Source: Trichopria drosophilae
Lineage: Eukaryota; Arthropoda; Insecta; Hymenoptera; Diapriidae
NCBI GenBank assembly: GCA_030407085.1
Contig: CM059587.1
Location: 79,287,001-79,351,000 of the forward strand
Direction: 5' to 3'
Length of the DNA stretch: 64,000 nucleotides
Every line of letters starts with the position of its first letter. Position 1 is the first letter of the stretch. The notes under the pieces are model-generated. The model saw nothing but the letters and a program-made list of their open reading frames with translations, was not told the DNA's origin and ran no database searches. The position numbers and the translations under genes are program-made. Shown in pieces: positions 46,949 through 59,405 of this stretch.

Positions 46949-47460
46949 GGTGCGCCTCAAAAACCAGACGAATCACAAAACAGACACTTCAAAATCTCGA
47001 CATTCAAAAACCAGACATTTCAAAAAACAGACACTGAAAAACGAGACATTTAAAAAAAACAGATATTTCAAAAAACACACATTTCAAAAGCAGACATTAA
47101 AAACTAGAGGTGCACATAAAAAACCGACAAATCTCAAAACAGACACATCAGAAATCCAAAAACCAGACATTTAAAAAAACAGACATTAAAAACCCAGATA
47201 TTTCCAAATACAGAGACTCATAAACCAGATATTTCAAACAGCAGACTTTCAAAATGTGTTTGCATTTTGAAATGTCTGGTTTTTAATGTGGGTTTTTTTA
47301 ATGTCTGTTTTTGAAATGTTTCATTCTCGAATGACGGGTTGTTGTAGTGTCTGTTTTGTGATTTGTCTGGTTTCCGGGATGCACCCCTGCTTTTTTAATG
47401 TCTGTTTTTTTAATGTCTATTCTTTTAGACAAGGGTCAGGTTTTTGAGTATCTCTTCCTT
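46949..47460. mobile_element. foldback element family A, copy 3, composite
   Basis: It opens with GGGTGCGCCTCAAAAACCAG. The left arm is a long string of CAGACATTTCAAAAAA-type units, the centre GCAGACTTTCAAAATGTG then GCATTTTGAAATGTCTG matches copy 1, and the right arm ends near GGGATGCACCCC (47388). A second terminus-like GAGGTGCAC followed by AAAAAACCGACAAATC lies inside the left arm at about 47106, and TGTCTG units continue past the right end to about 47455. This suggests two partial copies joined. No target duplication is evident. Confidence 0.7.
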
Positions 47461-48659
47461 TAAATGATGGCTGCGTCTTATCTATTTAATTAATAATTGA
47501 AAATTGTTTTTTTTCCGTGAAATGTTTTTATTTTCATTTTTATTCCGTTAAACCGACCTAGGTATATTAAAAACTAATGGAAGAAAATCATTTTGTCTGC
47601 AGATATATTAAATTCGATTGTTAAATGCTAATAAATATCTGTATTTGTCAAATTAAAAGTCTGCAGACGGTGATAATGAGCAAAGTGCTTCATTCATACA
47701 TTCAAATATTAATAACCTTAAATCTGCATCGATTATAGAAGAAATATATAAATAAAATTATCAGTTGTCCTGTGAAACTCAAGATACCTTAATGAATGGG
47801 ATATACTACCTCAAAACGTCGGATATATTTAGAGCATTTTTTATCAAACTCGTTTATCCGAGCAATATGTGAAATTCTAACGGCATGTGTTTATTCGATC
47901 GATGCCTTTGTATGCATCATGTTGTTTTTTAACACATTTCTTTATTTGTATGGCAATAACTATTTAGTTACTGTATTTACGTCATCGGTTCTAAATTTGT
48001 ATTTCCACGGTCTAAAGCAAAAAATATATTACATAACGCAAACAAATCTAGGCATAGCGATTTTATTTTATAAAGGCTTTGTATAATAATAAATGATAGA
48101 CTTTACTTCAAATAATGATGTAAATTAGAAATAATAGGTCAGTTAATTTCGCGAAAAAAAAATATCCATTGAATGGTCTATAGCGAAGTTAAAAATTATG
48201 CGATTGTAACGAGCGCTGTTATTCAGAAATTTTCGTGTGGGAGGCCGACAGAAAAGTAATTATAGGGATATAATCATGTTGCCGTTTTCAAATGATTGCA
48301 TAGTAACTAATGAAAAATAGAACATTTGAAAGGAATATGATTACACGCAATAATTTTTATAAAATAGAGGTAGTTGTTTTCATATTTCGGTGTTATATTT
48401 TCGTGGACGAGGAACAAGTTCAACATCATGGTATTTCTGTTAGTACCCACACGGCATATATCTCTTAACGAGGTCGTTCAGAGCTCAGTCCAAAGATATC
48501 TCCAAAAAGACCTCCTGAATTATGTTCTTAATTATGATTATATGCAAAACGAACTCTGAAAGATGTCTTACTTACGACTTTTTAAAGTCGTAATCTCGAA
48601 GAGGTCTTGTGTTAAAGGTCTTAAATCTATCTCATTTTAGATCATCTCTTTTTTAGCAA
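47461..48659. other. AT-rich DNA, no recognised gene
   Basis: Includes a 96-codon hydrophobic open frame (47796-48086) rich in F, Y, L and N, as AT-rich DNA would give; no family was recognised. GAGGTC / GACCTC words near 48470-48610 (AAAAAGACCTCC, GAAGAGGTCTTG) resemble words near 50005-50060 (AAGACCTC, GCGAGGTCTTA) on the other side of the palindrome. Confidence 0.4.
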
Positions 48660-49700
48660 AGGGTTTCCTATTATGATAAACCTTCGGATGACGCACCTAT
48701 TCGAAATCGAAAAATCAACAAGGTGCATTTGATGTATTTTGGCCACCTGAAAACGAATATTATATAAAAATTTGGCGCTCAGCCGTATCTTGGCCGCTGT
48801 TTCGAAAAAACAGCCAAAAAATGCGTTTTTTTTTAGTTTTTTGCATATATCATAAAAAGTACTAACCTTGCAAAAAATGTGTCAAACAAAAAATGTAGAG
48901 CATGAAATTCTGTACAAAAAAGGTTTAATACATTTGTTTCTTAATCGCAACAGGAAGCCCGAAAAATAGTGATGAAAGTGAATAATTATTCGTCTGGGTG
49001 TCTTATGTTTGTAGTAAAGAGGGGGTCTGGGAGGCGGAGTCTAGTCTAACCTGCAACCATTCAGATAGCATATGGGTTTAATTATCATCCATCCATACCT
49101 TTGTGGTCTGAGGTTAGGTTAGTGTGGGGGGGGGGGGGGAGCACGCAAGCATCCCTAAGTCCACGTATTGTTTGAGGCAAAGGTCGTCATTTGACTAAAG
49201 GAAGGAATCAACTGCACCGCCCCCCACACCCCCCTTTTTATACTAACCTAACCCCCAACCACAGAGGTATGACTGATAATTAAACCCACGTGCTATCTGA
49301 ATGGTTGGAGGTTAGTTTTAATCGATTAGGAAATTATTTCTACCTAGTACCAGGTAGAAACCCTTCATATCAATGTTCATCCCTCATTTACGGGATTGCT
49401 GTCGCAATTACAAGCAAAATGTATCCAACCTTTTTTATCGACAATTATGTGCTCTACAACTTTTGTTAGAAATATTTTTTGGTCCGATGCGTATTTTTCG
49501 ACATAAATGCAAAAAACTAAAAAAACAAGTTTTTTTTGATATTTTCTCGAGATAGCGGCTTTAATACACCCGACCATCAAATTTTATTGCGATATTCGTT
49601 ATCAGAGGAGGCTAAAATACATCGAAAACATGTGGCCGATTTTTTTATTTCAAACAAGTGCGTCATACGAAGGTTTACCCCTATTATTGAGGTTTGTGGT
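48660..49700. repeat. one-kilobase imperfect palindrome (foldback relic)
   Basis: The left arm (about 48660-49130) and right arm (about 49229-49700) are reverse complements with indels. Matching blocks include AAACCTTCG.ATGACGCAC at the outer edge, then TTTAGTTTTTTGCAT, GTAGAGCA, AAAAAGGTT.AATACATTT, then near the centre AACCATTCAGATAGCA, GGGTTTAATTATCA, ATACCT.TGTGGT and GGTTAGGTTAGT. The centre has a poly(G) run near 49127-49140 facing poly(C) near 49218-49234. No coding content; probably a non-autonomous transposon with very long TIRs. Confidence 0.75.
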
Positions 49701-50475
49701 CTTCCAGAGACACTAGGTGGCGATTGAATAAAAAATGAGATCGCGCGATATTTACTTCATATGGACACCGATAGATTATAAGCTGCCCTGACCAAATAAG
49801 TGCCTTTACGATATTTAGCCAGTGTTATCACCGATTTGTATTATTATTGCATGATCCAATTCTATTGAATGTTATCACTATCGAATATATAAATATCCAA
49901 GCAATAAATAGGAACTCAGGTACCAAGTATATAATAATTATGGTACAAAAATCTATAATTTTCAGAAATTTTCTTTTCATTTATATTATTTATTTTATAT
50001 GTCAAAGCTCAGAAATAAGACCTCTTTTCTGAGACCTCATATTTGCGAGGTCTTATAGAGCTCTTAAAGCATAAGTCTTCTTAAAGCTTTTTTTAAGAGT
50101 TCTTTCTAATTAGTATTTAATTTGGGTAGCTTTTGGTGTAATATACATATATATTTGGGAAACGATGTAATTGCTAGATAAAAATCATTCATTTATTAAA
50201 AGAATTTGGTGTTTTGTTTTGTTGCCGCAGTATTATCCTTGGCAAACATTGCATACAGTAGGAATCATATATTAACTGGGTAATAGATTATAGCCGAGCT
50301 ATTGTTTTTAAAATAGGGATCCCAATTAATTAGAAATTTAAGCCTAATGTTCAAATAGAAAAACTATTGTTTTGTTTCCGTGTAGTTTTAACTAAAAGTT
50401 TGCTATCTCTCTATTATAATGCTAAAGGGCTGTTTTTATCGTCAAATGATACACATTCAAAATGTTCGGTTTTGG
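49701..50475. other. AT-rich DNA, no recognised feature
   Basis: AT-rich sequence with GACCTC / GAGGTC words near 50005-50060 noted for the left flank of the palindrome. Nothing else is recognisable. Confidence 0.45.
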
Positions 50476-50670
50476 CAATTGTCTGGGTGCTTCCCAAAAA
50501 CCAGGTCTGTAGTAATCACAACCTCACACATTTAGGATCGTCACAACCTTCTTTTGTTTGTGACACAAACTTTCCTGTGATTGTCACATATAAGGGTTTA
50601 ACACAATCTTCTCGGTCTATGATTATCACAGACCTGGTTTTTGGGAAGAAACCAGACAATTTTTGTCCGT
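50476..50670. repeat. inverted repeat with about 45-bp arms
   Basis: AATTGTCTGGGTGCTTCCCA then AAAACCAGGTCTGTAGTAAT (50477-50516) is the near reverse complement of 50624-50668 (GATTATCACAGACCTGG, then TTTTTGGGAAGAAACCAGAC). The spacer carries further GTGATTGTCACA and GATCGTCACAA words in both orientations. CCGTGTAG words lie near 50379 and 50668. A small MITE or foldback is likely. Confidence 0.65.
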
Positions 50671-53281
50671 GTAGCAAAAGAGAATTTATTTTGGACAATC
50701 CTAGCGTCATTTTCAAAGTATTTTTTATTGTCTGAAACATTGTAGTGGTTACATTGTCATGATTTTAAAAAATCTTTTGCGGTCATATCATTCAGACCTA
50801 AAATATCATAGAATGATGCAGGAGCTAATGTTTTCTAATATTGCGAAGTGGCCAATCGTTCTTCTAGCCCTTTATATTTACTTTTTCCACATTGATTATT
50901 TTACATTTAATGTCATTAATTATAAGAATGAGTTGTTAATTCATACGTCAAAATACAATTCGAATTCTGGAAAACAATATTAATATAAATATTAATATAA
51001 ATATTGTTATTGTATTTATTAATGTTTCACTTATATGTGACTACATATAAATTAAAAAAGATTATGATACTAAAACAATGTTATATATTTTCCACATCCA
51101 TAAGAAGAGACTAATCATCGTATGTGAATTTCTAGACTTTTTTGATATATTAACCAGTTCGAAAATTAATTAATCGCGAAACTACATAGTTAAAAATTTG
51201 TAAAAAGTAATGAAGAATTTTAAAAATTATCTTGGGAAAAATATTATCTTAAAGAATAAAAAATCAACTTGAATTAAATTTAAACAATGGTCTTAACAAC
51301 AACTTATTACTTTCTTAGGTTAAAAATTGTTTAGTAATGAATTCATGAAACACGCCAATCATTTAATTTATTAAAATAACTAGAAAGTAAGGTTCATATC
51401 ACATTTATTGTTCTCGTGTATTCAACAGAATTTTATACCTCGGTCCGATGAAAAGAATTTAATATACAAGAATAAAACAATTGAATAATTTTACTTGACG
51501 TTTACGAAATGAAAACTAAATAGATAATAAATCAAGTGACAGTTAAATTTGAAGTTCCTTTGTTGTCGACTGTTATAAAAGTGAAAAGTCATCAATAGTC
51601 GAGTATCGACGTTCAATAATAATAACACCTGTGGAATTAGTGGATATTCGAATAACAATAAACATTTCATACCTTCAGTGAGATATCGATAAATCTATTT
51701 TTTATTTACCGCGATCAGAACAAATGCGGCACAAATTCTGTAGCATCTTTATTTCATTCACAAAGTCGTTATTTGCTATATGTATGCCGTATTTTCATTC
51801 AGAGCAATGAATAATTGAAATATTAAAAAAACATGCAATTAAAAACATTCCGTACCATTAAAATTTGTTTAAAAGGCGTCCTGCATATTTTAATCAAATT
51901 CGTAATCATTTCAAATTATTGAAATATGATTATACTCTTAATAAAATTGATTTATTATGATAATTAATGATATTCAGATTATAGAATTACGAATAATTTG
52001 AAAATTATAGGATAATTAACAAAAAAGAATGGTTCTATTTAAATGTAATTTTTTATATGAATTGAATTTTAGCAGAAATGTGAATTTATATATGTTAAAG
52101 GACTTTATTGAATAACTGGCGGATGTTAAATTATCTTAAAAGTTGTAATTTTTCGATTTCGATTTTGTTATTAGTTTGGCTTAATTTATCTTGTTTAGTA
52201 ATTTCTATAAATTCTATTTAGAGTTTCAGATGTAATGTGACGTTCGTACCGAATAGGGAGAGAAAGATTAAAAAAAACTAGGAAAATTTCGCGAATAAAT
52301 AGCGAAAAATCGGTGCAATAAAATGACAACAATGCCCCACGTGTTGGACGCTATTGAAGCAATTTTATTATACGCACGCATATACACATATAAATATAAA
52401 TAGATAATATAATATATATCAATTCAAATTCAAATTTAAAAAATTAGTTATTTATTTATTTATTTAATTTATTAAACATGCCTGAAGCCCTTTTATAAAT
52501 GTACTTAACATGGTATAGTTATATTAATCTTTTTACATAAAAATTGGAAAACGAATACAATTTTCATCGGAACCAGATAATTGATTCAAATAGAATAAAG
52601 AAAAGTCCTAGAATGTATAATAAAGGAAAGTAGGCATCGAAAATATTTTCAGAGAATGCCGTCACCCTAAACTTTAGTATTCAATTGATATTTGTCTATC
52701 GTTGTAAACAAAATGCAGATTTATCGATTTTTGGCTGCAGGTGTAAACTATACTCTAGATTAGAATATCCCCTAATTTTCATATACTATTCATAATAGAC
52801 ACTCGTTTATTAAGTTTCGTTAAATTCTAGAAATATTTAGAAGTTTTATGCATAGAAATTGTTAAACGATTACATTTAAAAATGATTGTTAAATTTAATT
52901 AATTACTTGGTTTTCCTTCTTTTACATTAAGGCAATCTTTTTGAATATACTAATCCATGCTATTTCGATTTCGATCTTTTTAGTCTTTCAATAGTTTGGA
53001 AAAAGTTAATAGTTTTTGAGTCACAACGTCGAGAAATATTTGTTAATAAATTTTCATTGAGAATGACATTTTGAAGATGTTACAATGTGGTAAAATAGTC
53101 TTGTTTTTAAAATTAATCTTTATCTAAAAGTTCAACAAAATTTAATAATAATAAAAATTGTCAACTTTTTTTGATATTTTATTTCAAATTTGGTGCTATA
53201 TTGAAATTTCTCTTGGCTGAAAATAAATTTTAACTTTGGAATATTGAAGAATGATCTCGAGAAAGTTAGGATGTGGAATCA
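50671..53281. other. AT desert
   Basis: 2.6 kb of very AT-rich DNA. Near 50978-51008 there is a short ATTAATATAAAT repeat, and near 52405-52480 low-complexity ATATAA and TTATTTATTTAT runs. No gene-like frame or bounded element was seen. Confidence 0.6.
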
Positions 53282-53648
53282 CATTAGGACCTCGTTATAT
53301 CTACCCTCTTTAAATGGATAGCTAGATATTTAGAACGTTTTGATCTCCGTATATCGAATTTAAACAATCGAGATCTATCCCCTCTGCTTTCCTTTGGTCC
53401 CCGAATTTCCTTCGTTATAACACTGCTGTAAAGTACCTTAATCAAGTAACAAACTAAATTAATTTAACCCTACAGTTACGGGTTAGGCTAGAAATGTAGA
53501 GGTGATTCTTAGGGCAGAGCAAAGTGGGATCATTTTTCTGGATACTCCATCGTCAAAAAATGCTATGTTTAACAAAAATTATATCATCCGGAAGAATTTC
53601 CTATAGCTGGCTGGCTTCACCGCAGTCGTTATAACGAGGTTCTACGAT
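53282..53648. mobile_element. second pogo-like MITE type (ACCTCGTTATA termini)
   Basis: The left end TAGGACCTCGTTATATCTAC pairs with the reverse complement of the right end, TAGAACCTCGTTATAACGAC. GAACCTCGTTATAACG-type termini are typical of pogo/Tigger elements. The interior also holds CTCCGTATATCGAA and CTTCGTTATAACA, like degenerate subterminal TIR copies. About 367 bp, non-coding. The outermost CAGT bases are decayed on both sides. Confidence 0.6.
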
Positions 53649-54938
53649 ATATAGAAATTGTCCAAAGTTTTCTTTACTATAGTAATTGGTTAAATTCAAG
53701 TTAAACATATGAACTGTCGGGCGTTAATGATTTAATTAATAAAGTTTACAAAGATTGTAAAAATGAATCTTGTTGGCGTATTTTGATATATTTTTAACGT
53801 AGGCCCAGTAGGAGAAGACTGGTCAAAGCCAAAGCTTTTTATTTTGTAATTTATTAAGCAAAACACTTAAACGATTCGACTCTTATCCAGTATACTTTAT
53901 CTCATTCGACTTTTTCCATCGATCAAGACATTTTTATAGACCCATATTTATTATTCGGATGTAGGCAGGGATCATTCCCTTTTTAGGGGTAAACAAAAAA
54001 GCAGGATAATCCGGGACATGCCAAGTGGCAAATCGGAAAATTTCATCTAACTCAGATGCCATAAGCTAAGTAAATCTTATTTTAAGCCAAAATATCGTCT
54101 AAAATCAGTTTTGCTAACTGAAAGTAAGACTTTAAGCCAAAACACGGACCGAATTTAAGAAAATTAACGCAATTTCGGGCTTAAATTAAGCCTTACCGGA
54201 TGACGAATTTAAGATGTAACAATTTTAAGACTTATTTTTTTCTATGTATCAACGATATGCATATTAGCTCATTTGATCTGAAAACAAAAAACCGTTTCAC
54301 GACACCTGCACTTAATTCGTCAACTTCCCGTCCAGGGCAGAAAGCTTCGTCGTTGGTGAAAAACGAGATGCGGGAATTCGGCCATAAACAATCGCCGAAT
54401 CACCCCGGATTCGATATCGCGGCAGCGGAATATATCGGAGAAACAGGGCTCGGGAAAGCGCGAGAAGTCGAGCTAATCGTGCCCGTAAATTTCGCCACGG
54501 CTGTAAAAGAACAGTGGGAAAGGACGGAAGAACGGAACTGGGGAAAAAAGCACTCCCGGAAAAGCTCGAGCGAATGAATGAATTGGGGCGTGTTTTAACT
54601 TAACGCACGGGGCACGTATGAATTTTCCGCTCATCGTCGAATCTAGAGAAAAACTCGAGCACCGTCGTAGAAGAGAAAGGGCGGTAATATCTACTAGTTG
54701 GAAGCGATTTACTGATTTAGTTACGATCAGATATATCCCCGCAGCAACCTACGGCACGGCTGACAATTTGATCACTGAAAAACTCGAGAAATGGATTGGA
54801 AAGTGAGAAATGTACTGAACTTCTCTATTCGAACTCGAAATTTCAAAGTTTCGACTTGGATCTATATGACCCATTATTTCGTTAGTTTACTGAGTGATCA
54901 GGAAAGAAACTCATACTAAATGGGCCCATGTAAATTAA
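53649..54938. other. AT-rich DNA with GC island at 54290-54620
   Basis: The island is purine-rich on the plus strand, and a frame (54200-54577) stays open through it, encoding a charged E/K/R-rich segment with no recognised domain. A pyrimidine-rich acceptor-like word (CAACTTCCCGTCCAG, ending 54336) precedes it. I cannot distinguish an exon from a non-coding island. TTTAAGCC words repeat near 54083, 54130 and 54180. Confidence 0.3.
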
Positions 54939-57074
54939 CCCTTTAAATGCCATAAGTTTGTTATGTTTTTCAAGTGAATATTTTTCTGTGTCATGGTAAG
55001 CAAAAATTCTCAATCATATTTTCTCATGTATTTTTGTCCGTTCTTTCCAAATCTGCTATTAGTTTTTTTTCGATGATGTTTTACTTTTTCAAAATGGCGG
55101 CTAATGTACAAAAAAAACTTTTTCCATTTTTTCCATATTTAACGTACTGGCCAATAATGTTCCCGTTGTCGAATAGGTACTAGCGTCTGGATCCTCTAGA
55201 ATAATTACCATAGCTAAAATGTAAGCGCTGTAGCATGTCAAAATTCAAAATGGCCGATCCAATACGGCGGCTTTTACATGCATATAATATTGCGTTTTTT
55301 TTCATTTTTTTGTGTTTTTAGTCCATGACATTCACTTTCTTAATGGATATTAAGATTGTAATCGATATCGATTATGCAAGACAATTGCAATACAAGGTAA
55401 TATGGAATTAAAAATGGCGGAAAATATATTTTTCGTGATTTTTTCTTTTTTTTTTTAAAGTGCACAAGTTATTGTCGTTCATATGTTGTTATTTTGTACT
55501 TTCTTTATTTCCATCACCCAAAGTTATATAACTAATGGAAAATGTATCCAACCACCCAATTCAAAATGGCCTTTTCAATATGGCGGTTTTCATATTTTTC
55601 AATTCTTTTAGATATGACACTTATTTTTCAAACATATTCAGTTTCATAACAATAATGTCAAGAAAAATAGTCCTATAATTTTGACATTCCCTCTATAATT
55701 TCGATTTATAATTATTTTATTCTTTAAATTTTTAGTTTCGTTAAAATTTTGCAATCATCAGTTACAAATGCAACTGCATTATGGAACATGTGCTGTAATG
55801 AAAGGAAAAAAAGATACGAATGAAACCCATGTGTAGAAACATTAATCAGTTCTACATCGAAAAATCATAGAAAACAAAATGAGTTCTCACAAAACTGAAT
55901 CAAGAGAAAGACATTTATGTATTTCTAGTAATGATACTCAACGATCATCTAAATAATGCATTAATTGTAAAGTTTATTATTGCAAAAATTGTTAATTAAT
56001 TTGTGATAATTTCTTTTAAAATCGAAAATAACAGAAGACTATTAAATTTGACTAACAAAATTAATACTAAAAAAATTATAAAAAAAATAAAGAACTTAAA
56101 AAAACAAAATCAACCATTAAAAACATAAAGAAAAAAAAATTTTTTTGAAATAATAGACTTTTCACTGCCGTTGATTTCCTACTAAGAACCTTCTCTTGAT
56201 TTATAGGTGCAGAAAAATGCAACATAAAAATTACGCCAACGAACGGTTTTAAAAATATTAAATTAATGTTTAATTTGTCTATAAATGCAAAAAATGATTG
56301 TATAAATATATAATTTTATTATTTACAATAACAAACCTGCTTGAAAAATAAGCGTCATATTTTCAAAATTTGAAAACTTCAATGTAAAATAAAAAAAAGT
56401 GTTTATGAAAGCCGACATATTGGAAAGGCCATTTTGAATTAGGTGGTTGGATACATTTTCCATTAGTTATATAACTTTGGGTTTTGGGAAATGAAGAAAC
56501 AACAAAATAACAACATATAAACGACAATAACTTGTGAATTTTTAAGAAAAAAAAAGATAAAATTAAGGAAAATATAATATATTCCGCCATTTTGAATTCC
56601 ATATTATCTTGTATTCCTATTTTCTTGCAAAAGCGATATCAATGTAAGATAAATATAATAAATTCATTCAAAAAGTAAACGTCATGCTCTAAAAACTCAC
56701 AAAAAATGAAAGATACGTGAAAAATACTTTTAAAAGCCCCCATATTGCATCGGCCATTTTGAATTTTGACATCCTACACTGCTTAAATTTTAGTTACGGT
56801 GATTATTCCTCAGGATCCTGTCGATAGAATAGATTCGACAACGACAACATTATTAGCCAGTACGTTAAAAAATGAATAAATGTACGTTTTTGTGTAAATT
56901 AGCCGCCATTTTGAAAAAATGAAACGTCATAGAAAAAAACTAATAGCAGATTTAAAAAATGCGGACAAAAATACCTCGGAAAATATGATTTGGAATTTTG
57001 TTTGCTTACCATTACACAGAAAAATATCCACTTGAAAAACATAACAATTTTATGGCCGTTTGGCATGAAAACTG
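54939..57074. mobile_element. piggyBac-like palindromic element 2, about 2.1 kb
   Basis: TTAA flanks both ends (54935-54938 and 57075-57078). The left terminus CCCTTTAAATGCCATAAG and the right terminus (reverse complement CAGTTTTCATGCCAAACGG) converge on the shared TTGTTATGTTTTTCAAGTG. The two arms (about 54939-55645 and 56328-57074) are imperfect reverse complements along their whole length; shared blocks include ATTTTTCTGTG, CTGCTATTAGTTTTTTT, AACGTACTGGC, TCAAAATGGCCGAT and GTTGGATACATTTTCCATTA. The 0.7-kb middle has no transposase. Several AAAATGGC(C/G) words match the 39.4-kb element. Confidence 0.85.
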
Positions 57075-57078
57075 TTAA

Positions 57079-58661
57079 ACTCTGAGTTCAATTCATAGTT
57101 GTCTAGTTAGTGGCACATCCTAGGACACTATTATAGTTTCTAAATTACTTATTTCTGATTCTTTTGGCTCAGAAACTATCCCGATTAAACCTAAATTCGT
57201 CAAACATGTTGTACGACGGTAGGAGTGTGATAAGTAAATTTGTAGGTCGCAATTGGTAAATTAAACCGCGTCTTACCCTACCTCTGATCTTTTCGCATTC
57301 GCATCTGCTTACCAAGATCCCAAATGACCAAAGGAAACTTGTATAAAATTCTATTCTTAAAATAGTTTTTATGATCTTTAAACTGATCACAAAGCCGTCC
57401 GTAAATCGACAGATCAATTGTATTTTTATAACATTTCGATACATTCGTTTTCGTAGGTGCTAAAACACTATATCAAATTTTACGGTACACGAAAAAAACA
57501 ACTGGCAACGTTTTCCCGAAAGAGCATTTTCCAGCTTGCGCAATGTTCCCGATGCACCTCGAATAGTGAAGCGAGAAAATTTGACATTTAGCGGATATAA
57601 AATCGACGTAGAACTTTCTCTATTTCATTTCAATTAAAATGATTGGATATGCGCTAAACGTAATTGATTATTTCAGAACGTAAATTTTAAGTTTAGATTT
57701 AAAATGTCTATCGTAATTTTAGGAATTTATCTGTCAGTGTATGGATTAGTTGGAACTATTTTATTAACTTCGCTTCAAAAAATATGTTTTATTTTGAAAG
57801 TCGTAACGCTTCAAGGTATAAAAGTCAAAAGCGTTTAATTCTCATAATTTGTGTTATTCTTAAATAAGAGAGCTACCTTTTACTTCAAAAAATTTAATAA
57901 CAATTTTTCTGATTACGGGTTTCATATTTGTACTTCCGGCTTTTGAAATTTAGAAAGAAACCATTCGTTTTCGGGTAATGAATTTCATGCTCAAAAAGTT
58001 TTGATTGCATTGTTTGACTGCGAAATATTTCTTATTCTAATTCAAATATTTAGATACGCTATGTCAGTTAACACCTACTAATTATAGATATAATTCTACG
58101 AAAGTTACTATTAATCCGATTTACCATAAATGTCAGAGCAGAGGTATCAAATGAATTCACTTATAGATTATTTAATTCACTTCGCAAACTATCCTTATTA
58201 TTAATTATAATCTATCTCCTAACAATAAGCACAACAATCGTGAAGTTCTTGACTGGATTGAAAATCGAACATGGATTTCCCAGCTTCCAATGTACGCATG
58301 CTGTCACTGTGTTATGAAAGCCGCTCAAAGTAATCAATTCTAGAGTTCGAGCGAATTGTATTTCCAGTGCTAAATCCCATTTCAAATTGCTATTTTAAGT
58401 TAAGTGATCCTTGCCGCAGGGAAATTATTTTCACCGCGAACCTGTTTGCTGAGATTCTTGTAACCTTTGAAATCAGCACCAATGTTATTGAATTTATTGG
58501 AAATGTCGAATGCTATTTGCGAACCTGGACGGGAAAAAATGGTACCTTATTCAGTACCATTTATTCTTAAAATTTATTTTGCTATTTGCTGGTTTCGGCA
58601 TTATGTTTTTTTAATTTTTCAAGTGTGTTTACGGAATTATGGGATTCGTGAATGAAGTTAA
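57079..58661. other. AT-rich DNA, no recognised gene
   Basis: A short balanced patch lies near 57490-57570. Open frames of 60-90 codons (for example minus 57444-57169, plus 58367-58570) have no recognisable product. Nothing else is visible. Confidence 0.45.
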
Positions 58662-59405
58662 TCCTTTAAGTCCCAAATGTGCATAATTTGCGCACGGGTT
58701 TCAGCATCGTTTTATTTGTACCATAAAATTTAAAAAAAATGGAAACATCTATATCCGACTAGTTTTGAGGTGCTGTTTCGATTGGAGCTACTGAAATTTT
58801 CAAGAAAAGACGTTTACCACATATTTTTTACAAAAATATTGAAAAAAAATACGATTTTAGATCACCTTCTAACCTATCAGAAACGTGTTCCTTTTTTTTT
58901 ACTTCAAAATTATACATTCACATATTTTGATTTATTTTGTTCTTCATTTCAATGAAGATTTCAATGGCTTCTGAACGTTGAAAGTTTTTGAAATTGACGA
59001 AATTGCTGTTATTTCGTATCTGCTAGGTTTTCTTTGTAGTAAAATCGTACAAATACGTTATTACGAGTTTTGCATTATCTATTTTGATTTATGGAAGCAG
59101 TAATACCCCATAAAATCTCATTTCAAGATGGAGACTGCCATGTGCTCAATAGAAATATGTGTATTGCCAATTTACAATCTATCGGATATTACTGCTTCCT
59201 TAGGCACAAAAAACTAGGGTAAAATAGGGCACACAAAACTCATAATAACTTATTTTTATAATTTTACTCCAAAGAAAACCTAGCAGATTCGAAATAATAG
59301 CAGTTTCTTCAGTTCTAACACTTTTCAACATTCAGACGCCATTTTGAAATGAGAAATAGATACCTAACTCAAATGACAAAATTGCGTCGTGTGGACGTTA
59401 ATGGA
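58662..59405. mobile_element. piggyBac-like palindromic element 3
   Basis: TTAA flanks both ends (58658-58661 and 59406-59409). The left terminus TCCTTTAAGTCCCAAATGTG resembles the reverse complement of the right terminus, TCCATTAACGTCCACACGAC. The inner arms are strongly complementary: 58940-59107 against 59185-59360, with blocks GCTGTTATTTCG.ATCTGCTAGG, GTTTTCTTTG.AGTAAAA, CGAGTTTTG or TGAGTTTTG and GGAAGCAGTAATA. About 744 bp, no transposase. Confidence 0.75.

Noticed and set aside
46932..47174. 80-codon plus-strand frame with K/T/F repeats
   Set aside because: Produced by the CAGACATTTCAAAA units of the family A foldback.
54200..54577. 125-codon plus-strand frame through a GC island
   Set aside because: The charged low-information product and island composition are not enough to call a gene.
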